Of a stretch of 64,000 bases of DNA, positions 49,496 through 59,838 are shown one piece after another. The translations under genes were made by a program, and so were the position numbers. Position 1 is the stretch's first letter, and every line of letters begins with the position of its first letter. This DNA comes from Mycobacterium sp. OTB74 (GTDB taxonomy: Bacteria > Actinomycetota > Actinomycetes > Mycobacteriales > Mycobacteriaceae): NCBI RefSeq assembly GCF_029892685.1, contig NZ_JARXVD010000001.1:576962-640961 (forward strand). Reading direction: 5' to 3'. The notes beneath the pieces are model-generated. The model made no database searches and was not told the origin of the DNA. It was given only the letters and a program-made list of their open reading frames with translations.

Positions 49496-50639
49496 GACCA
49501 GTAGCATGCCAGCCGATTCTGTGCGAACCGACGTAATAGCGCGCGAGGCCGCTGCCCGCAAACATCGGTCGGCAGGCCGGCCCAGCCACCGTCGACTGGC
49601 CATCCTCACGAGGCTCAGCGGGGCCGCACTACGCGTGCTGCCGGTGATCCCAGATCGCATCAAGCGCGTGCTGTTGGGTGGTCGGCGGGTCACCGTCGAC
49701 GGCAACACCTTGGACACCACGCTGCAATTGATGCTGACGGCACAGCGCTCGTCGGGGGTCGGCGGCCTGGTCGCCAGCTCCGATGTCGAGGTGGCGCGGA
49801 ATCAATTGGACAAGTTGGCCGGCCACCTCGACTCAGGTGTCGTGGTGCGGACCGAGGAACGTGCCGTTCCCGGGCCGGCAGGTTCGATCCGCGTCCGGCA
49901 CTACCTTCCAGAGGGCTCGCGGCAGGCGCCGCTGCTGGTGTTCTTCCACGGCGGTGGGTTCGTCATCGGCGACCTGGACACCCATGACGGGCTGTGCCGG
50001 CTGATCTGCCGGGACGCCGGAATTCACGTGATGTCCGTCGACTACCGACTGGCCCCCGAGCGCCCGGCTCCAGCCGGCCTCGACGACTGTTACGCGGTGT
50101 ACCTATGGTGCGTGAAGCACGCGACCGAACTCGGCGCCGACCCGCGGCGGATCGCCGTCGGCGGTGACAGCGCGGGCGGCAATTTCGCTGCGGTGATCGC
50201 CCGGCAGACCCGGGACAACGGCGACCCGGCACCGGTGCTGCAACTTTTGATCTACCCGGTTACCGACATCGACTCCGACACCCGCTCCAAGGTGCTGTTC
50301 GCCGACGGATACTTCCTGACCAAGGCCGACATGGACTGGTTCCGCGACTCTTATCTCAGCGGGTCAACCCTGCCGGCCACCGACCCGCGGATCTCCCCGT
50401 TGCTGGCCGAGGACCTGTCCGGGCTGCCGCCGGCTCTGGTGGTGACCGCCGGGTTCGATCCGTTGCGAGATGAGGGCAACGCCTACGCCGAAGCACTCGC
50501 CGCCGCGGGCGTCGTTGTCGACCACCGCACCTACGGGTCAGTGGTGCACGCTTTCGCGAACTTCTTCCCGCTCGGTGGCGACTCCGCAGTCGCCACGGCG
50601 GACATGGTCTCGGCGCTGCGGGCCCACCTGAGCCGCTGA
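49494..50639 (+). CDS. lipN: Hormone-sensitive-lipase family esterase LipN
   Basis: The 381-residue esterase (HSL/Lip family IV) has the oxyanion motif HGGGF (152-156), nucleophile Ser 226 in GGDSAGG, the acid in GFDPLRDEG and His in SVVHAFANFF. It should cleave short-chain esters in the cytoplasm. The best start is uncertain: ATG 49494 overlaps the start codon of the divergent reductase; ATG 49506 (MPADSVRTDV) would avoid that. The N-terminal 60 residues vary within the family. Orthologue by place and motifs of Rv2970c. Confidence 0.9.
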   Translation: MTSSMPADSVRTDVIAREAAARKHRSAGRPSHRRLAILTRLSGAALRVLPVIPDRIKRVLLGGRRVTVDGNTLDTTLQLMLTAQRSSGVGGLVASSDVEVARNQLDKLAGHLDSGVVVRTEERAVPGPAGSIRVRHYLPEGSRQAPLLVFFHGGGFVIGDLDTHDGLCRLICRDAGIHVMSVDYRLAPERPAPAGLDDCYAVYLWCVKHATELGADPRRIAVGGDSAGGNFAAVIARQTRDNGDPAPVLQLLIYPVTDIDSDTRSKVLFADGYFLTKADMDWFRDSYLSGSTLPATDPRISPLLAEDLSGLPPALVVTAGFDPLRDEGNAYAEALAAAGVVVDHRTYGSVVHAFANFFPLGGDSAVATADMVSALRAHLSR

Positions 50640-50701
50640 CGGGCTGGCCCTGATCGACGGGTCCGACGATTTCCTTTCGGGTCGTCGGTACCCTTGACGC
50701 C

Positions 50702-51574
50702 GTGCCGTCGAAATCTGCCAAGAACGCCAGCTACGACCTGAAGTCCGCGGACCGTAAACGCGACTGGATCGTCAAGGGCGGGCTGACCGCTCTCGTCATC
50801 GTGTTCGCGGTGGGGCTGGTGTTCTACATCGTGACAAACGGCAAGGTCAAGCCGAAATCCGATGAGGTGCGCTCCATCCACATCGCCGCCGCCAACGTGG
50901 TGACCAAGCCGGGTACCAGCGACCCCAAAGTGCAGATATCGCTGTATGAGGACTTCCTGTGCCCCATGTGCGGCCAGTTCGAGCAGTTCTACGGCCCGAC
51001 GGTGAACAAGCTGATCGATTCGGGTGCGGTTTCGGTCGACTACTACATGACCGCGCTGTTGTGGCGGCAGAACCCCAACTCGTACTCGTCGCGCTCGGCC
51101 GCGATGGCGTACTGCGTGGCCGACGAGAACAAGGACGCCTTCCGGCGTTTCCACGCCGCGCTGTACGCCCAGCAGCCCTCGGAAACTGCGTCGACCTTCC
51201 CGGACAACGCCAAGCTGCTTGAAGTCGCCCGGCAGTCCGGTGTCGGTGTCGGCCCCAACGACCCGGTGGGCAAGTGCGTGAACAACGGCACCTACCTGGA
51301 CATGGTCAACGCCCTGGTGGCCAACACCAAGATCCAGGGCACGCCCACCATCAAGATCAATGGTCAAGAGGTTGGCAACGACCTGATGGGCGGGGCCACC
51401 AAGCCAGATCCGCAACTGCTGGTCGACAAGATCAAGGCCATCGCCGGTGACGTGCCCGGGCTCGGTACCGCTCCACCGGCGATGCGTCCCGGAGGCGCCC
51501 CCGGCGCTCCGCAGCCGCCGGCAGTTCCGGCCCCGCCGGCCGCGCCCGCACCTGAGGCTCCCGCCCAGCCGTGA
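50702..51574 (+). CDS. dsbA: Membrane-anchored DsbA-like thioredoxin-fold oxidoreductase (Rv2969c-like)
   Basis: The 290-residue protein has one N-terminal membrane helix (about 27-45) and a periplasmic thioredoxin/DsbA domain with active-site CPMC (Cys 87, Cys 90) and the cis-Pro region IQGTPTIKING. It introduces disulfides into exported proteins; the Rv2969c protein has been shown to be a DsbA-type oxidase. A Pro/Ala-rich tail follows. GTG 50702 lies 7 nt after TACCCT (50689-50694), so leaderless expression is likely. The stop overlaps the VKOR gene (GTGA), its reoxidising partner. Confidence 0.93.
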   Translation: MPSKSAKNASYDLKSADRKRDWIVKGGLTALVIVFAVGLVFYIVTNGKVKPKSDEVRSIHIAAANVVTKPGTSDPKVQISLYEDFLCPMCGQFEQFYGPTVNKLIDSGAVSVDYYMTALLWRQNPNSYSSRSAAMAYCVADENKDAFRRFHAALYAQQPSETASTFPDNAKLLEVARQSGVGVGPNDPVGKCVNNGTYLDMVNALVANTKIQGTPTIKINGQEVGNDLMGGATKPDPQLLVDKIKAIAGDVPGLGTAPPAMRPGGAPGAPQPPAVPAPPAAPAPEAPAQP

Positions 51575-52164
51575 CAGAAGCCGTCACACCCGGGGTGACC
51601 GTCAGCCGAGCCAGCGCCATCTGGGTGCTGATCGCCGGTGTCATCGGTGAGATTGCATCGTTCGTGCTGTCGGTCGAGAAGATCCGGCAGCTGGAGAACC
51701 CGGCCTATGTGCCGTCCTGCAGCATCGACCCGGTGCTGTCCTGCGGCTCGGTGATGCTTACCAAGCAGGCCTCGCTGTTCGGATTCCCCAACCCGCTGCT
51801 GGGTATCGCGGCCTTCAGCGTGGTCATCGTCACCGGTGTACTGGCAGTCGTCGGTATCCGGCTGCCGCGGTGGTACTGGGCCGGGTTCGCCGTTGGGACG
51901 GTACTCGGCGCAGTATTCGTGCACTGGCTGATCTTCCAGAGTCTGTACCGGATCGGCGCCCTGTGCCCGTACTGCATGGTGGTGTGGGTGACCACCATGG
52001 CTCTGCTGGTGGTGGTCGTATCAATCGCCTTGCGGCCCTTGGCCGGCAATGCGGTGCTGCGAGTGCTGTATCAGTGGCGCTGGCCGCTTTATGCGTTGTG
52101 GGTCACAGCAATCGCACTATTGATCCTGGACCGGTTCTGGAATTATTGGTCGACTCTGATCTAG
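51571..52164 (+). CDS. Vitamin K epoxide reductase homologue (DsbB substitute)
   Basis: The 197-residue membrane protein (Rv2968c-like) has four to five helices, the shuttle cysteine pair Cys 50/Cys 58 and the quinone-site CxxC in ALCPYCMVVW (132, 135). VKOR passes electrons from DsbA to menaquinone and replaces DsbB in mycobacteria. GTG 51571 overlaps the preceding stop by four bases. Together the two genes form the extracytoplasmic disulfide system, which the six-cysteine and two-cysteine exported proteins in this window would depend on. Confidence 0.95.
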   Translation: MTEAVTPGVTVSRASAIWVLIAGVIGEIASFVLSVEKIRQLENPAYVPSCSIDPVLSCGSVMLTKQASLFGFPNPLLGIAAFSVVIVTGVLAVVGIRLPRWYWAGFAVGTVLGAVFVHWLIFQSLYRIGALCPYCMVVWVTTMALLVVVVSIALRPLAGNAVLRVLYQWRWPLYALWVTAIALLILDRFWNYWSTLI

Positions 52165-52210
52165 TCGGAGCTGTCGCATCAACTGACGCCATCAAATATG
52201 GGGGTCGATC

Positions 52211-55200
52211 GTGTTTTCTAAGCTGTTGGTGGCCAATCGCGGCGAGATTGCCGTCCGTGCCTTCCGTGCTGCGTGCGAACTGGGCATCACGACCGTGGCG
52301 GTGTACCCGTTCGAGGACCGCAACTCGGTACACCGACTGAAGGCCGACGAGTCCTACCAGATCGGCGCCGTCGGCCATCCGGTCCGTGCCTACCTGAACG
52401 TCGACGAGATCGTCGCCACTGCGGTGGCATGCGGCGCCGACGCCATCTACCCGGGCTACGGATTCCTTTCGGAGAACCCGCATCTCGCGGCGGCATGTGC
52501 GGCGGCTGGCATCACTTTCGTCGGGCCCAGCGCCGAGGTGCTCGAATTGACCGGCAACAAGGCGCGGGCCATTGATTCAGCGCGGGCGGCCGGATTGCCA
52601 GTGCTGGCGTCGTCAGCGCCCTCGTCGTCAGTCGAGGAATTGGTCGCGGCGGCGAAACTGATGCAGTTCCCGTTGTTCGTCAAGGCGGTCGCCGGCGGCG
52701 GTGGGCGCGGTATGCGCCGTGTCGAGGACCCCGCCGAACTGCGCGAGGCCATCGAAGCCGCTTCCCGCGAGGCCGATTCGGCGTTCGGTGATCCGACGGT
52801 GTTCCTGGAACAGGCGGTGATCAACCCGCGGCACATCGAAGTTCAGATCCTTGCCGACAACTACGGCAACGTCATCCACCTGTTCGAACGTGACTGCAGT
52901 GTGCAACGCAGGCACCAGAAGGTGATCGAGCTGGCTCCGGCGCCGAATCTGGATCCCGCTCTGCGGGAACGCATCTGCAGTGACGCGGTGGCGTTCGCCA
53001 AGCAGATCGGCTACTCCTGCGCTGGAACCGTGGAATTCCTGCTCGACGAACGCGGTAATCACGTGTTCATCGAGATGAATCCGCGGATTCAGGTGGAGCA
53101 CACGGTGACCGAGGAGATCACCGATGTCGACCTGGTGGCCTCGCAGTTGCGGATCGCTTCCGGCCAATCGCTGTCTGATCTCGGTCTGAGCCAGGATGGG
53201 CTGCACCCGCACGGGGCTGCCCTGCAGTGCCGTATCACCACTGAGGATCCGGCTAACGGCTTCCGTCCGGACACCGGCCGCATCACCGCGTACCGCACGC
53301 CCGGCGGCGCCGGTATCCGGTTGGATGGCGGTACCCATCTGGGTGCCGAGGTGTCTGCTCACTTCGACTCGATGCTGGTCAAACTGACTTGTCGTGGAAG
53401 CGATTTCGCAACCGCGGTGGCCCGTGCGCGACGTGCGGTGGCAGAGTTCAGGATTCGCGGGGTATCGACGAACATCCCGTTCCTGCAAGCGGTTCTGGAC
53501 GATCCGGATTTTGTCGCCGGGCGGGTGACCACATCGTTCATCGATGAGCGGCCGCAGTTGCTGACCTCGCGCACCAGCGCGGACCGCGGCACCAAGATCC
53601 TGAATTACTTGGCCGATGTGACGGTCAATCAGCCCCACGGGCCTCGGCCGTCGGCGGTGTACCCACGGGACAAGCTGCCCGCCGTCGACCTCAAGGCCGA
53701 GCCGCCAGCTGGCTCGCGGCAACGCCTGGTTGCGTTGGGGCCGCAGGGTTTTGCCAACTGGCTGCGCGATTCTCCGGCCGTAGGGGTCACCGACACCACC
53801 TTCCGTGATGCACACCAGTCGCTGCTGGCGACTCGGCTGCGCTCCACCGGGCTGCTGGAGATCGCTCCGTACATCGCTCGACTGACTCCCGAGTTGCTCT
53901 CCGTCGAGTGCTGGGGCGGCGCGACTTACGATGTGGCGCTTCGCTTTTTGAAGGAAGACCCGTGGTACCGGCTGGCGTCGTTGCGGGAGGCCATGCCCAA
54001 CATCTGTCTGCAGATGCTGCTGCGCGGCCGGAACACGGTGGGCTACACCCCGTATCCGGAGACGGTCACCTCGGCATTCGTCGACGAGGCCGCCCGCACA
54101 GGCATCGACATCTTCCGGATTTTCGATGCGCTGAACAACGTGGACTCCATGCGACCGGCTATCGATGCGGTGCGGGAAACCGGCACTGCGATAGCCGAAG
54201 TCGCGATGTCCTACACGGGCGACCTGTCGAACCCGAAGGAAACGCTTTACACGCTGGACTACTGGCTGCGCCTCGCCGACCAGATCGTCGAAGCCGGAGC
54301 GCACGTGCTGGCCATCAAGGACATGGCCGGTCTGCTGCGGGCGCCCGCGGCACAAACACTGGTGTCCGCGTTGAAGTCTCGCTTCGATCTGCCGGTGCAT
54401 GTGCACACCCACGACACCCCGGGCGGTCAACTGGCCACCTACGTGGCGGCCTGGGAGGCCGGTGCAGACGCGGTCGACGGCGCGGCAGCGCCGATGGCCG
54501 GCACCACCAGTCAGCCCGCGTTGTCCTCGATCGTGGCCGCCGCCGCGCATACCAAATGCGACACCGGACTCTCGCTGGACGCGGTGTGCGACCTGGAGCC
54601 GTTCTGGGAGGCGCTGCGCAAGGTGTACGCGCCGTTCGAATCGGGCCTGCCGTCGCCGACCGGCCGGGTGTACACCCACGAGATTCCGGGTGGGCAGCTG
54701 AGCAACCTGCGACAGCAGGCCATCGCGCTGGGGTTGGGCGGCCGGTTCGAGGACATCGAGAACGCCTATGCCGGCGCTGACCGCATCCTGGGCCGTCTGG
54801 TCAAGGTCACCCCGTCCAGCAAGGTGGTCGGGGATCTGGCGCTGGCGCTGGTCGGTGCAGGCGTCGGCGCCGACGAGTTCGCCGCCGATCCTGCGCGGTA
54901 CGACATTCCCGAGAGCGTCATCGGGTTCTTCCGCGGCGAGTTGGGCGATCCTCCGGGCGGATGGCCGGAGCCGTTGCGCACCAAGGCATTACAGGGCCGC
55001 GGCCCGGCTCGGCCGGAGCAGGAGCTGACCCCGGAGGACGAGGCCGCGCTCGCGGTTCCCGGGCATGAACGGCAGGGCACGTTGAACCGCTTGCTGTTCC
55101 CTGGTCCGACCCGTGAATTCCTTGCGCACCGTGACGAATACGGCGACACCTCACGGCTCAGTGCCAACCAGTTCTTCTACGGACTGCGCCGCGGCGAGGA

Positions 55201-55594
55201 GCATCGGGTGATGCTGGAGAAGGGCGTCGAGCTGCTGATAGGCCTGGAAGCCGTCTCCGAGCCCGACGAGCGCGGCATGCGTACGGTGATGTGTCTGATC
55301 AATGGTCAGCTGCGGCCGGTGCTGGTGCGTGATCGCGGTATCGCCGCAGATGTGCCGGCGGCCGAAAAGGCCGATCGCGCAAACCCGGACCACGTTGCGG
55401 CCCCGTTCGCCGGGGTGGTCACGGTGGCGGTTGCCGTCGGAGATCAGGTTGCCGCCGGGCAGACCATCGCGACCATCGAGGCGATGAAGATGGAGGCGGC
55501 GATCACCGCGCCCAAGGCTGGTACCGTGACCCGCATCGCCGTCACGCCCACGGCCGGCGTGGAAGGCGGAGATCTACTTGTGGTGATCGCCTGA
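52211..55594 (+). CDS. pyc: Pyruvate carboxylase
   Basis: This biotin enzyme forms oxaloacetate from pyruvate and bicarbonate (anaplerosis, gluconeogenesis). The 1127-residue single chain has, in order, biotin carboxylase ([40 protein letters not shown]), carboxyltransferase from about residue 515 ([35 protein letters not shown]), an allosteric linker and a biotin carrier domain with EAMKME, biotinyl Lys at about 1093. GTG 52211 matches the family start. Its TGA overlaps the likely CTG start of rsmD. Confidence 0.97.
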   Translation: MFSKLLVANRGEIAVRAFRAACELGITTVAVYPFEDRNSVHRLKADESYQIGAVGHPVRAYLNVDEIVATAVACGADAIYPGYGFLSENPHLAAACAAAGITFVGPSAEVLELTGNKARAIDSARAAGLPVLASSAPSSSVEELVAAAKLMQFPLFVKAVAGGGGRGMRRVEDPAELREAIEAASREADSAFGDPTVFLEQAVINPRHIEVQILADNYGNVIHLFERDCSVQRRHQKVIELAPAPNLDPALRERICSDAVAFAKQIGYSCAGTVEFLLDERGNHVFIEMNPRIQVEHTVTEEITDVDLVASQLRIASGQSLSDLGLSQDGLHPHGAALQCRITTEDPANGFRPDTGRITAYRTPGGAGIRLDGGTHLGAEVSAHFDSMLVKLTCRGSDFATAVARARRAVAEFRIRGVSTNIPFLQAVLDDPDFVAGRVTTSFIDERPQLLTSRTSADRGTKILNYLADVTVNQPHGPRPSAVYPRDKLPAVDLKAEPPAGSRQRLVALGPQGFANWLRDSPAVGVTDTTFRDAHQSLLATRLRSTGLLEIAPYIARLTPELLSVECWGGATYDVALRFLKEDPWYRLASLREAMPNICLQMLLRGRNTVGYTPYPETVTSAFVDEAARTGIDIFRIFDALNNVDSMRPAIDAVRETGTAIAEVAMSYTGDLSNPKETLYTLDYWLRLADQIVEAGAHVLAIKDMAGLLRAPAAQTLVSALKSRFDLPVHVHTHDTPGGQLATYVAAWEAGADAVDGAAAPMAGTTSQPALSSIVAAAAHTKCDTGLSLDAVCDLEPFWEALRKVYAPFESGLPSPTGRVYTHEIPGGQLSNLRQQAIALGLGGRFEDIENAYAGADRILGRLVKVTPSSKVVGDLALALVGAGVGADEFAADPARYDIPESVIGFFRGELGDPPGGWPEPLRTKALQGRGPARPEQELTPEDEAALAVPGHERQGTLNRLLFPGPTREFLAHRDEYGDTSRLSANQFFYGLRRGEEHRVMLEKGVELLIGLEAVSEPDERGMRTVMCLINGQLRPVLVRDRGIAADVPAAEKADRANPDHVAAPFAGVVTVAVAVGDQVAAGQTIATIEAMKMEAAITAPKAGTVTRIAVTPTAGVEGGDLLVVIA

Positions 55595-56148
55595 CCCGGA
55601 TCATCGGCGGGCGCTTCGGGGGTCGCCGAATCACCGTGCCGCCCAAAGGGACTCGTCCTACTACCGATCGGGTTCGGGAGTCGTTGTTCAACGTGCTGGC
55701 CGCCCGCGTCGACTTCGAGGGCGCTCACGTGCTGGACCTGTACGCCGGGTCGGGCGCGCTGGGTCTGGAGTCGTTGTCGCGCGGTGCGGCGTCGGCGTTG
55801 TTCGTCGAAGCCGACCGACGGGCAGCGGCGGTGATCTCCCGCAACATCGGTGAGCTGGGTGTCGATGGTGCACAGGTGCGGTGCGGGTCGGTGGCATCGG
55901 CGCTGGGTGTCGGCGCGCACCGCCAGGTGGATTTGGTGTTCGCCGACCCGCCCTATGAGGTACCGGTGGCAGAGGTGGAAGCGGTTGTCGCGGCACTGAT
56001 TTCGGGCAATTGGCTGGCGCCCGGGGCGGTCGCGGTGATCGAGCGGCCGACGGGTGGCCCCGTGCTGGCCTGGCCGCAGGGCTGGACGGAGTTGCGCGAG
56101 CGGCGTTACGGCGACACTCGGTTGGAGATGGCTCAATGGGACGGATGA
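55591..56148 (+). CDS. rsmD: 16S rRNA (guanine-966-N2)-methyltransferase RsmD, probable CTG start
   Basis: RsmD methylates G966 of 16S rRNA. Motifs: [18 protein letters not shown]-binding [14 protein letters not shown] and catalytic [11 protein letters not shown]. The conserved family N-terminus [17 protein letters not shown] is encoded upstream of the first in-frame GTG (55636), and no ATG, GTG or TTG lies in frame before it. CTG at 55591 overlaps the pyc stop in the order CTGA, as GTGA and ATGA overlaps do elsewhere in this window, giving 185 residues, near the usual 188. A GTG 55636 start would delete the conserved N-terminus. Confidence 0.88.
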   Translation: MTRIIGGRFGGRRITVPPKGTRPTTDRVRESLFNVLAARVDFEGAHVLDLYAGSGALGLESLSRGAASALFVEADRRAAAVISRNIGELGVDGAQVRCGSVASALGVGAHRQVDLVFADPPYEVPVAEVEAVVAALISGNWLAPGAVAVIERPTGGPVLAWPQGWTELRERRYGDTRLEMAQWDG

Positions 56149-56175
56149 GATTCGGGGCTTGTACCGTCATCGGTT

Positions 56176-56661
56176 ATGAGCGGCGCGGTATGCCCGGGAT
56201 CGTTTGACCCGGTAACCCTTGGTCACATCGACGTCTTCGAGCGGGCTGCGGCCCAGTTCGACGAGGTGGTCGTGGCGGTGTTGGTGAACCCGAACAAGCA
56301 GGGCATGTTCACCGCCGATGAGCGCATCGAGATGATCGTCGAGGCGACGCGGCACCTGTCGAATCTGCGGGTCGAGTCCGGGTCCGGGCTGGTGGTCGAT
56401 TTCGTGCGGTCGCGCGGCCTGACTGCCATCGTCAAGGGCTTGCGCACCGGCACCGATTTCGAATACGAGCTGCAGATGGCACAGATGAACCGCCATGTCG
56501 CCGGGGTGGACACCTTCTTCGTCGCCACCGCGCCGAGCTACTCGTTCGTCTCCTCGTCGCTGGCCAAGGAGGTCGCTGCGCTCGGTGGCGACGTGACCCA
56601 CCTGTTGCCGGCAGTGGTGAATGAACGCCTGGCGGCCAAGTTGGCTGCGCGCCGCACATAG
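56176..56661 (+). CDS. coaD: Phosphopantetheine adenylyltransferase
   Basis: CoaD makes dephospho-CoA from 4'-phosphopantetheine and ATP, the penultimate step of CoA synthesis. The 161-residue protein equals M. tuberculosis CoaD in length and has [19 protein letters not shown] (T/HxGH), [20 protein letters not shown] and [22 protein letters not shown] 56176 lies 8 nt after TACCGT (56162-56167). In M. tuberculosis the large PDIM/PGL lipid locus follows; here sepIVA follows after 207 bp. Confidence 0.97.
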   Translation: MSGAVCPGSFDPVTLGHIDVFERAAAQFDEVVVAVLVNPNKQGMFTADERIEMIVEATRHLSNLRVESGSGLVVDFVRSRGLTAIVKGLRTGTDFEYELQMAQMNRHVAGVDTFFVATAPSYSFVSSSLAKEVAALGGDVTHLLPAVVNERLAAKLAARRT

Positions 56662-56868
56662 CCCCGGAATACCACGGCGACCGGGCGTCCGATTCCGGTG
56701 TGATTCTGCCGCCACGGCGCTGCCTTTCAGGTAGTTTGCAGCTGCACGTAGGGCATTGCGGGGGCATCGAAACCGGATGTTCATCGCGACACACCGGCTG
56801 GCAAAGCCAAGTCACATGAGTAACACCAGGCACACTAGTAACAACAACTACGCCTGGAGGATGTGGCC

Positions 56869-57606
56869 GTGTACCGAGTATTTGAGGCGCTGGACGAGCT
56901 CGGCGCGATCGTGGAAGAGGCACGTGGCGTGCCGATGACCGCGGGTTGCATGGTGCCGCGCGGCGACGTCCTGGAGCTGATCGACGACATCAAGGACGCT
57001 ATTCCGGGCGAGCTGGACGACGCGCAGGACGTGTTGGATGCCCGCGACGGCATGCTGCGGGAAGCCAAAGAGCATGCCGACGGGATGGTGGGGGCGGCTC
57101 GCGCCGAGGCCGACGGGATGGTCAACCATGCCCGTGCGGAGGCCGACAGGCTGCTGGCCGACGCCAAAGCTCAGGCGGACCGGATGGTCGCTGAGGCACG
57201 TCAGCACAGCGAGCGCATGGTCGGTGAGGCGCGCGAGGAGGCGAACCGCATCTCCAACGGCGCCAAGCGCGAGTACGAGGCCACTACCGGACGCGCAAAG
57301 GCCGAGGCAGAGCGCCTGATCGAGAGCGGCAACCTCTCCTACGAGAAGGCCGTTCAGGAAGGCATCAAGGAGCAGCAGCGCCTGGTGTCGGAGACCGAGG
57401 TGGTGCAGACGGCGCACGCCGAGGCCACCCGCATGATCGACTCCGCCCACGCCGAGGCAGACCGGTTGCGCGGTGAGTGCGACATCTACGTCGACAACAA
57501 GCTCGCCGAGTTCGAGGAGCACCTCAACGGCACGCTGCGGTCGGTCAGCCGGGGACGCCATCAGCTGCGGACAGCGGCCGGCACGCACGATTACGCACAG
57601 CGCTGA
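56869..57606 (+). CDS. sepIVA: SepIVA, DivIVA-like coiled-coil cell-division protein
   Basis: The 245-residue protein matches mycobacterial SepIVA (Rv2927c) in length and sequence: N-terminal MYRVFEALDELGAIVEEARGVP with a DivIVA-like helix, then a long coiled coil of Ala/Glu/Arg-rich heptads (about 60-220) and the conserved C-terminus GRGRHQLRTAAGTHDYA. It is cytosolic and membrane-associated and needed for septation and polar envelope domains in M. smegmatis. GTG 56869 is preferred to GTG 56863 because GGAGG at 56856-56860 is 8 nt away and the family starts MYRVF. The 207-bp gap upstream holds its promoter but no gene. Confidence 0.95.
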   Translation: MYRVFEALDELGAIVEEARGVPMTAGCMVPRGDVLELIDDIKDAIPGELDDAQDVLDARDGMLREAKEHADGMVGAARAEADGMVNHARAEADRLLADAKAQADRMVAEARQHSERMVGEAREEANRISNGAKREYEATTGRAKAEAERLIESGNLSYEKAVQEGIKEQQRLVSETEVVQTAHAEATRMIDSAHAEADRLRGECDIYVDNKLAEFEEHLNGTLRSVSRGRHQLRTAAGTHDYAQR

Positions 57607-57663
57607 GCCGCGCGCCGGCGATCAGTGACCTGACGCCTGCGCACCCCGACGTAGAATCGACCA

Positions 57664-58227
57664 ATGCCTGGCCCACGTCCGCTGACGATCGACATTGCGC
57701 GGTTGGGCCGTCGGCCCGGATCGATGATCACCCATGTCGAGACCGTGCCGAGCCCGGAGCGGATCGGCTTGGACCTGATGGCCATCGACGCCGGCGCGCC
57801 GATCGAACTCGATCTGCAACTGCAGTCGGTATCCGAGGGTGTGTTGGTAACCGGGTCGGTGTCAGCGCCCACCACAGGAGAGTGCTCGCGGTGCCTGAGC
57901 CCGCTCACCGGGCATGTCACCGTCGACCTCACGGAGTTGTTCGCGTACCCGGACAGCGCCACCGAGGCCACCACAGAAGAGGACGAGGTCGGCCACGTCG
58001 TTGACGACACCGTCGACATCGAGCAGACGATCATCGACGAGGTCGGGTTGGTACTGCCATTCTCGCCGTTGTGCACCCCGGATTGCCCGGGGCTATGCCC
58101 GGACTGCGGTATTCGACTCGCCACTGCCGAGCCCGGCCACCATCACGACAAGATCGACCCGCGCTGGGCGAAGCTGTCGGCCATGCTGACGACAGACACC
58201 CCGGATGCGCCGAAGGACGATTCGTGA
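57664..58227 (+). CDS. DUF177 (YceD) family metal-binding protein
   Basis: The 187-residue protein (Rv2926c-like) has the DUF177 pattern: [20 protein letters not shown] with a CxxC, and [19 protein letters not shown] with three further cysteines, probably binding zinc. YceD proteins are linked to 23S rRNA metabolism in plants and bacteria and usually precede rpmF; here the gene precedes rnc, which makes RNA processing a reasonable guess. ATG 57664 lies 6 nt after TAGAAT (57652-57657), suggesting leaderless expression. The stop overlaps rnc (GTGA). Confidence 0.9.
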   Translation: MPGPRPLTIDIARLGRRPGSMITHVETVPSPERIGLDLMAIDAGAPIELDLQLQSVSEGVLVTGSVSAPTTGECSRCLSPLTGHVTVDLTELFAYPDSATEATTEEDEVGHVVDDTVDIEQTIIDEVGLVLPFSPLCTPDCPGLCPDCGIRLATAEPGHHHDKIDPRWAKLSAMLTTDTPDAPKDDS

Positions 58228-58958
58228 CGGCAGATCGTGCGCCGCTTTTGGAGGCGCTGGGCGTAGACCTGCCGGATGACCTGTTGACCGTCGCGCTGAC
58301 GCACCGCAGCTATGCCTATGAGAACGGTGGGCTGCCGACCAATGAGCGCCTGGAATTCCTCGGGGACGCCGTTCTCGGCGTGGTTATCACCGCCGAGATC
58401 TTCCGGCGGTATCCGGACCGTAGCGAGGGTGAGCTCGCCAAGCTGAAATCGGCTGTGGTCAATACCCAGGCGCTGGCTGAGATTGCCCGGAGCCTTACCG
58501 CGGACGGCCTCGGTTCCTATCTGCTGCTGGGCCGCGGTGAAATGGCAAGTGGCGGAGCGCAAAAGGCCAACCTGCTGGCGGATGGGCTCGAATCCTTGCT
58601 GGGCGCAACGTATATCGAGCACGGCCACGAGGTGGCCGCCAGGGTGGTGATGGGTCTGTTCGGTGTTGTCCTGGAGACCGCGGCCAGCCTCGGCGCCGGA
58701 CTGGACTGGAAAACCAGCCTGCAGGAACTTTCGGCCGCACGCCGACTTGGCGTCCCGTCGTACGCGGTGACTTCGACCGGGCCCGAACACGACAAGCAGT
58801 TCACCGCACGCGCTGTGGTCAACGGCGTCGACTACGGCGAGGGCATTGGCCGTACCAAAAAGGAGGCCGAGCAGCACGCTGCGGCCGCCGCATACACCGC
58901 GCTGGAAGCCAGCGAGGTCAGTGAGGCCCCAGCGGCTGATCCCGCCGCCGATGCCTGA
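58224..58958 (+). CDS. rnc: Ribonuclease III
   Basis: RNase III cleaves double-stranded RNA, including rRNA precursors. The 244-residue protein has the signature [20 protein letters not shown] in the nuclease domain and a C-terminal dsRNA-binding domain ([20 protein letters not shown] ... [20 protein letters not shown]), plus a short acidic tail. GTG 58224 overlaps the DUF177 stop; the end overlaps mutM by 8 bp, so three genes are translationally coupled. Confidence 0.97.
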   Translation: MTADRAPLLEALGVDLPDDLLTVALTHRSYAYENGGLPTNERLEFLGDAVLGVVITAEIFRRYPDRSEGELAKLKSAVVNTQALAEIARSLTADGLGSYLLLGRGEMASGGAQKANLLADGLESLLGATYIEHGHEVAARVVMGLFGVVLETAASLGAGLDWKTSLQELSAARRLGVPSYAVTSTGPEHDKQFTARAVVNGVDYGEGIGRTKKEAEQHAAAAAYTALEASEVSEAPAADPAADA

Positions 58959-59811
58959 GCTGCCCGAAGTCGAGGTGGTGCGTCGCGGCCTCCAATCACA
59001 CGTCGCGGCAAAGGGTTTCACCTCGATTCAGGTGCTCCATCCACGGGCGGTGCGGCGCCATATCGCCGGGCCCGCGGACCTGGCCGGCCGACTGGTTGGA
59101 CGCAGGATCATCGAAACCGGCCGCCGCGGCAAGTACCTGTGGCTCACCCTCGACGGTGACGAGGCTTTGGTGGTGCATCTGGGCATGAGCGGGCAGATGC
59201 TGATCGGGCCACCGGCTCGACCCGAGCACCTACGTATCACCGCTGTACTCGATGACGGCACCCAACTCAGCTTTGTGGATCAGCGGACGTTCGGCGGGTG
59301 GCAGGTTTCCGAGCTGGTCGAGGTCGACGGCACGCTGGTTCCCGAACCTGTCGCGCACATTGCCCGAGATCTGCTGGACCCGCAGTTTGATCTGGATTCA
59401 GTGGTGAACATCTTGCGGCGCAAGGACTCTGAGATCAAGCGGCAGCTACTTGATCAGACCGTGGTGTCCGGCGTCGGTAACATCTACGCCGACGAAGCAC
59501 TGTGGCGTGCCCAGATCAACGGCTTTCGGGTGGCATCGGCGCTGTCGCGCCGAAGGCTCGGTGAACTGCTCGGCTACACGGCCGAGGTGATGAGTTCGGC
59601 TCTGGCGCAAGGCGGTACGTCCTTCGACTCGCTGTATGTCAACGTCAACGGAGAGTCGGGTTACTTCGATCGTTCCCTGGACGCCTATGGGCGGGACGGC
59701 GAGCCGTGCCGACGCTGCGGGGCGCCGATCCTGCGGGAGAAGTTCATGAACCGGTCGTCCTACTACTGCCCGAAATGCCAACCGCGGCCGCGTAAGTCGC
59801 GTACGACCTGA
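58951..59811 (+). CDS. mutM: Formamidopyrimidine-DNA glycosylase
   Basis: MutM (Fpg) removes 8-oxoguanine and formamidopyrimidines from DNA; MutT1, also in this window, acts on the same lesion in the nucleotide pool. The 286-residue enzyme begins [13 protein letters not shown] (catalytic Pro after Met removal), has the helix-two-turn-helix [17 protein letters not shown] and the zinc finger [13 protein letters not shown]...YYCPKCQ. ATG 58951 overlaps the rnc stop. Confidence 0.98.
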   Translation: MPELPEVEVVRRGLQSHVAAKGFTSIQVLHPRAVRRHIAGPADLAGRLVGRRIIETGRRGKYLWLTLDGDEALVVHLGMSGQMLIGPPARPEHLRITAVLDDGTQLSFVDQRTFGGWQVSELVEVDGTLVPEPVAHIARDLLDPQFDLDSVVNILRRKDSEIKRQLLDQTVVSGVGNIYADEALWRAQINGFRVASALSRRRLGELLGYTAEVMSSALAQGGTSFDSLYVNVNGESGYFDRSLDAYGRDGEPCRRCGAPILREKFMNRSSYYCPKCQPRPRKSRTT

Positions 59812-59838
59812 CGCAGCCGCGGCGTGCGGTACTTCAGG

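Noticed and set aside
55636..56148. GTG 55636 as the rsmD start
   Set aside because: It removes about 15 conserved N-terminal residues that are encoded in frame just upstream.
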